Below are positions 40,455-47,027 of a stretch of DNA of 47,027 nucleotides, one piece after another. Origin of the DNA: Sporosarcina sp. ACRSL (lineage in GTDB: Bacteria; Bacillota; Bacilli; Bacillales_A; Planococcaceae); assembly GCF_022346605.1 (NCBI RefSeq), contig NZ_JAKRNT010000019.1:1-47027 (forward strand), read 5' to 3'. Made by a program: the position numbers and the translations under genes. How positions within the stretch are numbered: position 1 is the first letter of the stretch; each line of letters starts with the position of its first letter. The notes beneath the pieces were generated by a model. It was given only the letters and a program-made list of their open reading frames with translations, was not told the DNA's origin and made no database searches.

Positions 40455-42809
40455 TTACTTCAGTTCCACGACAGTAACGCCGTGTCCTCCTTCACCCGCT
40501 TCTCCATAACGGAAGCTTTTCACACGGGGATGGTTTTTCAAATACGTTTGAACACCTTGGCGCAATGCTCCCGTCCCTTTTCCGTGGATGATCGATACTT
40601 GATGGTAATTGGAAAGCAATGCATCATCCAAATATTTCTCTGTACGGAGCAACGCGTTTTCATATCGCTCTCCTCGAAGGTCAAGCTCCAATTTGACGTA
40701 CGAATCTCTTCCTTTAACGGAAGCAGAAACGACTGTGTCCTTCACTTTTTCAGGCTTTGTATATTCCAGCACCGATTCATCAAGCTTCATTTTTAAGATG
40801 CCGATTTGTACAATCCATTCTTTTTCGGACACTTTTTCAACGAGTGTCCCTTTTTGTCCATACGTGATGACCTTCACTTCATCTCCAGCTTCCAAAGGTC
40901 TTGAAGCCGCCTTTGCTTTAATCTTTTTCTTTTTGTCTTCAGGGGCAGCCCCTTCCAATCGCTTGCGTGCCTCAATCAATTCATGCTCTTTAACATTCGC
41001 TCCCGCATTCAACCGCAATGCACGCAAATCGGAAATAACTGCCTCTGATTCGACACGGGCTTCTTCCACGATTTTTTTCGCTTTTTCTTTTGCATTTTCA
41101 ATCAATTTTTCTTTCATATCATCGAATTCGGATAGCTTCGTTTCCAATTCACGTTTCAGTTTTTCCGTTTCGATCAACAATGCATGAGTTTGTTCCGCAT
41201 CTTTCTCTGATTGAACCCTGCTTGATTCCAATGAAGCAATCATGGAATCGACCTCTCCACGGTCCGTTCCCGTGAATTTCTTTGCCCGTTTAATAATATG
41301 CTCATGAAGTCCGAGCCGTTTTGAGATTTCAAATGCGTTACTACGTCCAGGAACCCCGATTAACAAACGATACGTCGGACTAAGCGTATCAATATCGAAT
41401 TCAACGCTCGCATTCGCCACGCCAGGACGGTTATAACCGTACGCTTTCAGCTCTGGATAGTGAGTCGTCGCCATCACTCTAGCCCCTGTACCATGCACTT
41501 CATCCAAAATGGAGATTGCCAAAGCTGCTCCTTCTTGTGGATCTGTACCTGAACCGAGTTCGTCAAAGATGAGCAACGAGCGAGAATCGAATTTCTTAAG
41601 AATATCGACAATGTTTACCATATGGGATGAAAACGTACTCAAGCTTTGCTCGATGGACTGTTCATCACCTATGTCGGCGTAGACGGAGTCGAATACAGCA
41701 ATTTCCGACCCGTCCAATGCAGGGATCGGCAATCCTGCCTGGGCCATCAATGTGCATAAGCCAACTGTCTTTAATGTGACAGTCTTCCCTCCTGTATTCG
41801 GACCAGTAATGACGATCGTTGTAATTTCCTTCCCAAATTCAATCGTATTGGCAACCGCCTGTTCAATTGGCAATAAAGGATGGCGTGCCTTTGCCAAACG
41901 GATATATCCTTCATTATTCACTTCGGGCTTCGTGCACTTATGCGCAATCCCATATTTTGATTTGGCGAGGATGATATCGATTTCCGATAAGACATCGACG
42001 AGAACAAACAGATCATGTGCGACAGCTTGGACTTTCATCGATAGTTCCTGCAAGATTTTTTCGATTTCATCCTGCTCTTTCATCTTCAAATTGCGAATTT
42101 CATTATTCGCTTGGACGACAGCATCCGGTTCGATGAATAAAGTCTGTCCTGATGAGGACATGTCATGAATAACCCCGCCAAAATGAGATCGGTATTCCGC
42201 TTTGACGGGTATGACGTATCTGTCGTTTCGGATAGTTACGATGGAATCGGAAAGCATTTTCGATGCATTTCTACCACGTGTATATCCTTCTAGTTTTTCC
42301 CGAACACGGCCTTCCTGGATGCGCAAGCTTTGACGGATCGACCGAAGCGTGCCGGATGCACTGTCCACAACATGTCCATTTTCATCGATGGCCGCATTGA
42401 TTTCGTGCTCGAGTGCCGTAAGAATCGGCAATGCCTCTTTTTTAGCTAGAAAATGTGGAATTTCAATATCTTCATCCTCATCAACGGACTCAATGAACTG
42501 CCGTAAGATCCTACTTGCTCGAATCGTATTGGCAGTCTCCATTAATTCGTATGCACTGAGAACACCGCCGATTTGAGCACGTTTTGCATGGGGCCTTATA
42601 TCACTTATGCCGCCCATTGGCACATTTCCGCGCACTCTCAAAATTGCGAGTCCTTCGTCCGTTTCTTCAAGCAACCGGACGACTTCTTCATAGTCGCTTT
42701 GAGGAACTAACTTTTCAATATATGATCTTCCTGCGGATGACGTGCAATATGTCGCCACGATATCCCGGATTTTATCAAACTCAAGTGTTTTTAAGACACG
42801 GTTTTCCAA
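40455..42809 (-). CDS. mutSB: MutS2 ATPase/endonuclease
   Basis: A 784-residue protein. Core and clamp helices at about 1-300; ABC ATPase with Walker A VITGPNTGGKTVTLKT near 325-340 and Walker B LLIFDELGSGTDPQEGAA; long coiled coil at about 515-620; KOW-like segment; C-terminal Smr nuclease domain (DLRGERYENALLRTEKYLDD, HGKGTGALRQGVQTYL). Acts on recombination intermediates and, in Bacillus, on collided ribosomes. Leftward operon with polX upstream. Confidence 0.96.
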   Translation of the reverse strand: MENRVLKTLEFDKIRDIVATYCTSSAGRSYIEKLVPQSDYEEVVRLLEETDEGLAILRVRGNVPMGGISDIRPHAKRAQIGGVLSAYELMETANTIRASRILRQFIESVDEDEDIEIPHFLAKKEALPILTALEHEINAAIDENGHVVDSASGTLRSIRQSLRIQEGRVREKLEGYTRGRNASKMLSDSIVTIRNDRYVIPVKAEYRSHFGGVIHDMSSSGQTLFIEPDAVVQANNEIRNLKMKEQDEIEKILQELSMKVQAVAHDLFVLVDVLSEIDIILAKSKYGIAHKCTKPEVNNEGYIRLAKARHPLLPIEQAVANTIEFGKEITTIVITGPNTGGKTVTLKTVGLCTLMAQAGLPIPALDGSEIAVFDSVYADIGDEQSIEQSLSTFSSHMVNIVDILKKFDSRSLLIFDELGSGTDPQEGAALAISILDEVHGTGARVMATTHYPELKAYGYNRPGVANASVEFDIDTLSPTYRLLIGVPGRSNAFEISKRLGLHEHIIKRAKKFTGTDRGEVDSMIASLESSRVQSEKDAEQTHALLIETEKLKRELETKLSEFDDMKEKLIENAKEKAKKIVEEARVESEAVISDLRALRLNAGANVKEHELIEARKRLEGAAPEDKKKKIKAKAASRPLEAGDEVKVITYGQKGTLVEKVSEKEWIVQIGILKMKLDESVLEYTKPEKVKDTVVSASVKGRDSYVKLELDLRGERYENALLRTEKYLDDALLSNYHQVSIIHGKGTGALRQGVQTYLKNHPRVKSFRYGEAGEGGHGVTVVELK

Positions 42810-42825
42810 TGTCTTACACTTCCTT

Positions 42826-44532
42826 TCATTTCCTTATGATTTCCCGGATGAATTGTTCAATCGGCCATGTATTCACGACCGTTTCTTTCTTCAACCATGC
42901 CTTTTGCGCGTATTTCACGCCAATTTCCATATGATCCAATTGATCGATCGTATGCGCATCTGTATTGACGGCAATTTTAACGCCTGCTTCTTGAGCCAAT
43001 TCCAAATAGTCGACTGCTAAATCGAAGCGGTGCGGATTACCGTTCAGCTCCAATATTTTATCGTACTTTTTCGCCCATTCAATTAATTGGGGCACGTCAG
43101 GGTTATATCCGTCCCTTTGACCGATAATACGACCTGTTGGATGAGCGATCATCGTGACATATGGATTTTTCATCGCCGCATGCAGCCTGTTCATAATCTG
43201 CTCCTGCGATTGATTGAAATTGGAATGGATGGACGCGATGACAAAGTCGAGTTCCTGCAATAAATCATCATCGAAATCGAGCGTCCCATTCGGAAGGATA
43301 TCCATTTCCGTACCACAGAAAATCTCGATGTCATCGTATTCCTCGTTCAATGAACGGATTTCTTTCATTTGGCTTCGAACTCTTTCCGGCGTTAATCCGT
43401 TCGCTATTTTTAAGTATTGCGTATGGTCGGTAATGACGATATGCGAATAGCCTTTCGCTCTACATGCTTCCACCATTTCGCGGATCGAATATCCGCCGTC
43501 CGACCAAGTCGTATGCATATGAAAATCGCCTCGGATATCTTCGAACGTTACAACTTCAGCAATTTCATTTGCGCGGTCTATCTCCGTCCCGTCTTTACGC
43601 AATGCTGGAGGGATGAAAGGCAAATCGAAGAAGGCGAAAAAATCGGCTTCCGATTCAAACATCTTAACCGATCCATCTTCCATTTCAACGCCGTATTCGC
43701 TAATTTTCATCCCTTTTGATTTCGCAAGTTGACGCATTTTCACATTATGGTCTTTCGAGCCTGTGAAGTGGTGCAAGGCGGTTGCAAATTGTTCATCGTT
43801 CACAAAGCGGAAATCCGCATCGACCAAATCGGCCATATCGAGGACGACAGATAGCTTCGAATCACCCGCAGCAACTGTTTCTTCGATCGGAAGTACTGCC
43901 ATCAGTTTTTCCCGAACAGTGGACGGTTCATCCGTAACGATGATGAAGTCAACATCGCTGCTCTTCTCTTCAGCACGACGAAAACTTCCCGCAACAGAAA
44001 AACGAGTGATTTCCTCAATTTCACTCAATTCCTCTTCAATTGCATGTACAATCGTTTCCACTTGCCAAACGGGCAGCTTCCCTTTCCGGGTACCTAGTTG
44101 CTGCAGTTCATGCAATATTTTCTCTTCCGTCTTCTTACCGAATCCTGGAATGACACTCACTTTATTCGATTCACAAGCAATACGCAACGACTCGACAGAA
44201 TCAATGCCGATCGCTTCCCGTAGCTTGGCAATTCTTTTGCCGCCGAGGCCGGGGACTTTTAAGAGTGGAATTAACCCTTTTGGAACCTCTTTCTCAAGTT
44301 CCTTCAGCAAGTCGGACTCCCCTTTTTCCATTAAATCGATGATGACGGCACCCGTCCCCTTACCGATCCCTTTCAGCTTCAATATATCATCCATCTCGGA
44401 GAGGCTCCGCGGATCAAGTTCGAGCACATTCGCGGCTTTTCGGAAGGCTCCCACTTTAAACGGATTTTCACCTAATAACTCCATATACAATGCGATTTTT
44501 TCGAACGTGCGAATGATCGTTTTTTTATTCAT
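42826..44532 (-). CDS. polX: DNA polymerase X with PHP domain
   Basis: 568 residues from ATG 44532 (AAGGGGTGG upstream). N-terminal Pol-beta part: helix-hairpin-helix segments LKGIGKGTGAVII and VPGLGGKRIAKL, and nucleotidyltransferase SFRRAEEKSSDVDFIIV with the two metal Asp. The C-terminal PHP nuclease begins DFHMHTTWSDGGYSIREM and has IVITDHTQYLKIAN and VNTDAH. Base-excision-repair polymerase with 3'-5' exonuclease. 16 bp before mutSB. Confidence 0.96.
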   Translation of the reverse strand: MNKKTIIRTFEKIALYMELLGENPFKVGAFRKAANVLELDPRSLSEMDDILKLKGIGKGTGAVIIDLMEKGESDLLKELEKEVPKGLIPLLKVPGLGGKRIAKLREAIGIDSVESLRIACESNKVSVIPGFGKKTEEKILHELQQLGTRKGKLPVWQVETIVHAIEEELSEIEEITRFSVAGSFRRAEEKSSDVDFIIVTDEPSTVREKLMAVLPIEETVAAGDSKLSVVLDMADLVDADFRFVNDEQFATALHHFTGSKDHNVKMRQLAKSKGMKISEYGVEMEDGSVKMFESEADFFAFFDLPFIPPALRKDGTEIDRANEIAEVVTFEDIRGDFHMHTTWSDGGYSIREMVEACRAKGYSHIVITDHTQYLKIANGLTPERVRSQMKEIRSLNEEYDDIEIFCGTEMDILPNGTLDFDDDLLQELDFVIASIHSNFNQSQEQIMNRLHAAMKNPYVTMIAHPTGRIIGQRDGYNPDVPQLIEWAKKYDKILELNGNPHRFDLAVDYLELAQEAGVKIAVNTDAHTIDQLDHMEIGVKYAQKAWLKKETVVNTWPIEQFIREIIRK

Positions 44533-44565
44533 ACATAACCACCCCTTCATTCTTGTGAATCGTTT

Positions 44566-44596
44566 AAAAAGGCCTCCCTCCAACGAAGAGGGGGCC
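44566..44596 (-). terminator. Terminator after cvpA
   Basis: On the minus strand: GGCCCCCTC, TTCGTT loop, GAGGGAGGCC, then TTTTT. It partly separates zapA-cvpA from polX-mutSB. Confidence 0.75.
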
Positions 44597-44604
44597 GTGA
44601 ACCG

Positions 44605-45144
44605 TTACTTAATATAAATATACCACCAATTCTTCACCATTTCCGAAATGACCGGAGTGTGTTCAAATATCATTTCTGCTAAGAATGATTTCCCGATCAG
44701 TTCTTGGATGAAATTAAGCGGCAGCATTGCCGAAAGATAGAGTAATAGGAATATGATTATATAAAACTCGATGAAACCTAAAGCAGCACCAGCAAAACGT
44801 GATAAAAAGCCCAAAACCGGTAGGAATTTCAGGAAATCGAACATGGATGCAATTAGCTGCAATATGAATTTGACAACGATGAAAATAATAACAAAGGCAA
44901 GCATCCTGTAAAACGTCTGATCCAGATCAAGTTGCTCGACAGTCCAACTCAATTTCGATCCTGCCGTCACGCCAGGATAAGGAATCCATAAGACGAACTT
45001 CTCAGCAAGCTGTTTGTAATAGAGATAAGCAACGATAAATGCGATAATGAAGCCTGTCATATGTATTAGTTGTACGATAAGCCCCCGTCTAAACCCGGTG
45101 ATCAATCCCCCTAGTAGGAGGATGATAAGTAGTAAATCAAGCAT
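44605..45144 (-). CDS. yshB: CvpA-family membrane protein
   Basis: 179 residues, four hydrophobic helices (DLLLIILLLGGLITGFRRG at the start, then IAFIVAYLYY, FVIIFIVVKFILQLIA, FYIIIFLLLYLSAML). Matches the CvpA/colicin V production family. In Bacillus this gene (yshB) also follows zapA. Molecular role unknown. Confidence 0.9.
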   Translation of the reverse strand: MLDLLLIILLLGGLITGFRRGLIVQLIHMTGFIIAFIVAYLYYKQLAEKFVLWIPYPGVTAGSKLSWTVEQLDLDQTFYRMLAFVIIFIVVKFILQLIASMFDFLKFLPVLGFLSRFAGAALGFIEFYIIIFLLLYLSAMLPLNFIQELIGKSFLAEMIFEHTPVISEMVKNWWYIYIK

Positions 45145-45153
45145 ATACGACCG

Positions 45154-45414
45154 TCAACCCTTCAACTTATTCAATTCTTCTTCTAAAAGCTCAATGCGCT
45201 CTTTTAATTTCAAGTAATCATGCACGCTGTTCACTGCGGTGAGGACAGCAATTTTGGAACTGTCCAGATAAGGGTTTCGTGAACTGATTTCCCTCATCCT
45301 TTCATCGACCATTGAAGCGACGAGTCGGACGTGACTGCTCGTTTCACTGCCGACAATCGTATACGTCTGTCCATATATGTCAACCGCAACGCGCGTCTTC
45401 TGCTCGTCTGTCAA
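45154..45414 (-). CDS. zapA: Cell division protein ZapA
   Basis: 86 residues, AGGAGG upstream. Binds and bundles FtsZ at the division ring. [20 protein letters not shown] forms the N-terminal globular part; a long C-terminal coiled coil ends [19 protein letters not shown]. First gene of the leftward cluster, divergent from rnhC. Confidence 0.95.
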   Translation of the reverse strand: MTDEQKTRVAVDIYGQTYTIVGSETSSHVRLVASMVDERMREISSRNPYLDSSKIAVLTAVNSVHDYLKLKERIELLEEELNKLKG

Positions 45415-45628
45415 TGATGAAACCTCCTATTAATAAACACTTATCTGATAGCAGTTTGACGCTCCTGTACATGCTGCGTCTCTTCAGTAGAATAACATCT
45501 GCACATTTAAGTTAAAACTCTGTACACAATCATACCATGAAATCGTTTTAGATGAAAAGGGAAGGCGATGGATTCTGCGATATTGTACAATAGGGGAAAT
45601 GAAGTTAAAGCCGGAGAGGAAGAGGACC

Positions 45629-46561
45629 ATGGGTCAAAGCGTGTTGCAATTGGATAATGAGAAAATGACAAAATTAATCAATCATTACAAGGCATTCAAG
45701 ATTATTCGAAATGCACCAGGGGTCGTTTTTGCTGCAAAACTGCCAGATGCCGCCATTACGGCATACAAATCGGGAAAAGTGCTATTTCAAGGTGGCGGAG
45801 CGCTTCGAGAGGCTAGTTTATGGGGCGATGGAGAAACGCAAACTGCTCCTTTACTCTCCAAACCAAAAGGTGAAGTGTTGCCTGATCGATTCTCCGAGAT
45901 GTCCGTTCTTGGCTCTGATGAAACAGGTACAGGTGACTTTTTTGGTCCTGTCACGGTGGCGGCCTGTTTCGTCAGGGCCGATCAGATCGAGCTTGTTCGT
46001 GAGTTAGGGGTTAAGGACTCGAAGCAGTTGAATGATGATTTGATGAGAAGCATTGCACCTGATTTGCAGGCGACTCTCGTTCATAGCGTCCTAACGTTAA
46101 CGAATGAGAAGTATAATGAGGTGCAGGCAAAGGGATGGTCGCAAGGGAAGATAAAAGCGTTGCTTCATAATCAAGCGTTGAAGCATGTCTTGCGTAAACT
46201 GAATGGCGAGAAACCTGATTATATATTGATTGATCAATTTGCTGAGCGTGGCATTTATTATAACCATATTAAAAACCAGCCGGAAATTGTTCGAGAAAAC
46301 GTCTTGTTTTCAACGAAGGCGGAAGGTTTGCATGTCGCTGTAGCAGCGGCCTCCATTATTGCTAGAGTAGCATTTTTGGAAGAGATGGATCGGTTGAGCG
46401 AGATTGCAGGTGTCCGACTTCCAAAAGGTGCGGGAAAGATAGTGGATGAAGCAGCTGCGAAGATCTTATTAAAAAGTGGCGAAGAGACTCTGAAGTCAAT
46501 GACGAAATGGCATTTCGCCAATGCGCAGAAGGCGAAAAAAATTGCGGCGATGAAAAGGTGA
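45629..46561 (+). CDS. rnhC: Ribonuclease HIII
   Basis: 310 residues from ATG 45629 (GGAGAGGAAGAGG upstream); an earlier ATG at 45599 lies too close to its AGGGG. An N-terminal TBP-like substrate-binding domain (about 1-85) precedes the RNase H fold with GSDETGTGDFFGPVTVAA (catalytic Asp/Glu), GVKDSKQL and ILIDQF. Cleaves RNA in RNA-DNA hybrids. Divergent from zapA as in Bacillus. Confidence 0.95.
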   Translation: MGQSVLQLDNEKMTKLINHYKAFKIIRNAPGVVFAAKLPDAAITAYKSGKVLFQGGGALREASLWGDGETQTAPLLSKPKGEVLPDRFSEMSVLGSDETGTGDFFGPVTVAACFVRADQIELVRELGVKDSKQLNDDLMRSIAPDLQATLVHSVLTLTNEKYNEVQAKGWSQGKIKALLHNQALKHVLRKLNGEKPDYILIDQFAERGIYYNHIKNQPEIVRENVLFSTKAEGLHVAVAAASIIARVAFLEEMDRLSEIAGVRLPKGAGKIVDEAAAKILLKSGEETLKSMTKWHFANAQKAKKIAAMKR

Positions 46562-46572
46562 TTGCTTGGATG

Positions 46573-46910
46573 TGGGACGGCTTGGTTTGAGCTCTAGGCG
46601 GCTCACTTTGAGCGTGGGACGGGTCGCTTTGAGAGCGGGACGGCTCGCTTTGAGAGCGAAACGGCTTACTTTGAGCGCGAAACGACTCGCTTTGGGCTCG
46701 GAACGGATCGTTTCGAGCGCGAAACGGCTTGCTTCGGGCGCGGAACGGCTCACTTCGAAGCTCGGAACGGCTCGTTTCGGGCGCGGAACGGCTCGTTTCG
46801 GGCGCGGAACGGCTCGTTTCGGGCGCGGAACGGCTCGTTTCGGGCGCGGAACGGCTCGTTTCGGGCGTGGAACGGATAGTTTCGGGCGCGGTACACCTCA
46901 CTTCGAGGTG
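46573..46910. repeat. 21-bp tandem repeat array after rnhC
   Basis: About 16 head-to-tail units of 21 bp (two are 22 bp), with consensus starting GGAACGGCTCGTTTCGG. Units 10-13 are identical, unit 14 differs at one base, and units drift steadily towards the rnhC end. The open frames across it arise from the 7-codon period and are not taken as genes. There are no unique spacers, so it is not a CRISPR. Confidence 0.9.
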
Positions 46911-46940
46911 ACGTACAATAGTCTGTGTAAGCACAAAAAA

Positions 46941-46993
46941 GATAGGGCATCCTCAAGGTTAATCACTACAAAAACCAAGGAGGATGCACTATC
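46941..46993 (+). promoter_or_regulatory. Hairpin hiding the ribosome site of the edge ORF
   Basis: GATAGGGCATCCTCAAGGTT (46941-46960) pairs with AACCAAGGAGGATGCACTATC positions 46973-46993, with a few mismatches. The AAGGAGG ribosome site is inside the stem. Such stems upstream of transposase genes block translation of read-through transcripts. Confidence 0.6.
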
Positions 46994-46994
46994 T

Positions 46995-47027
46995 ATGTCT
47001 AGTATAATCGATAATCTGTTTTCTAAT
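46995..47027 (+). CDS. Partial ORF at window edge, possible transposase start
   Basis: Eleven codons, MSSIIDNLFSN, 11 nt after AAGGAGG, running off the end. Too short to identify. The sequestering hairpin upstream and the repeat array before it suggest the left end of an insertion sequence, but no terminal inverted repeat can be confirmed without the rest. Confidence 0.35.
   Translation, partial: MSSIIDNLFSN

Noticed and set aside
43763..44617. 284-codon ORF antisense to polX, and similar long antisense ORFs at 29753-30481 and 7697-8344.
   Set aside because: They mirror strongly conserved genes or the tape measure gene on the other strand, have no start signals, and encode Ser/Ile-rich low-complexity shadows.
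46573..46910. Possible CRISPR array.
   Set aside because: Units are head-to-tail with no unique spacers and no cas genes nearby.
46362..46956. Several long ORFs on both strands across the 21-bp repeats, giving repeated RNEPFRA or ERLVSGA peptides.
   Set aside because: They follow from a stop-free unit whose length is a multiple of three, lack ribosome sites, and one runs into rnhC antisense.

Overview
The window comes from a low-to-mid GC Bacillales chromosome, most likely an endospore-forming member of the Planococcaceae (Sporosarcina-like). This rests on a gerE homologue, on AGGAGG-type ribosome sites with frequent TTG/GTG starts, and on the right half, which follows the Bacillus subtilis order ysnB-ysnA-rph-racE-ysmB-gerE-ysmA-sdhBAC-yslB-uvrC-trxA-etfAB-fadB-fadR-lcfA-yshE-mutSB-polX-yshB-zapA-rnhC almost gene for gene (gerM is absent). 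The genus is an inference.

Layout. Positions 1-277 hold the leader and promoter of a leftward rRNA operon, followed by a small membrane-anchored protein gene. Positions 1068-23604 are a mobile element inserted into the 3' end of tRNA-Arg(UCU): a 38-bp direct repeat of the tRNA 3' end lies at both borders, a full-length tyrosine integrase sits beside the intact tRNA, and the excised circle would be 22,499 bp. From 23720 to 46561 is the conserved chromosomal block: a phosphodiesterase, nucleotide and RNA housekeeping enzymes, succinate dehydrogenase, UvrC, thioredoxin, the fatty-acid beta-oxidation cluster with its FadR repressor, and mutS2-polX-cvpA-zapA diverging from rnhC. The last 450 bp hold a 21-bp tandem repeat array and the start of a probable insertion sequence.

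The element does not look like an ordinary prophage. It has plasmid functions: a ParM-like actin with a ParR-like partner and an inverted-repeat-rich candidate centromere, a two-winged-helix candidate replication protein with two iteron-like repeats, and a second, short XerD-like recombinase. It also has a leftward block with a 900-residue tail tape measure protein, a tail assembly chaperone and a phBC6A51-type HTH (small-terminase-like) protein. I find no portal, capsid, large terminase, tail tube, baseplate or lysis gene. It may be an integrative phage-plasmid, a satellite that alters a helper phage's tail, or a remnant.

Two features inside it stand out. The tape measure gene is interrupted by a 277-nt ORF-less group I intron whose Q, R and S elements, P1, P7, P9 and P10 can be read directly; removing it restores a continuous 900-codon frame. 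Immediately downstream, overlapping the tape measure stop, is a gene whose product resembles the proteasome-beta/HslV Ntn-hydrolase fold, with Thr at position 2. A divergent control region with three copies of an ACACCTTAGTGT-type operator separates leftward genes from a Cro-like repressor.

In the chromosomal part, FadR-type operators lie in front of fadR and in front of the ysmA thioesterase gene. A dispersed intergenic repeat with three hairpins occurs twice, between etfB and etfA and upstream of ysmA, and its first stem shows a compensatory base change between copies.
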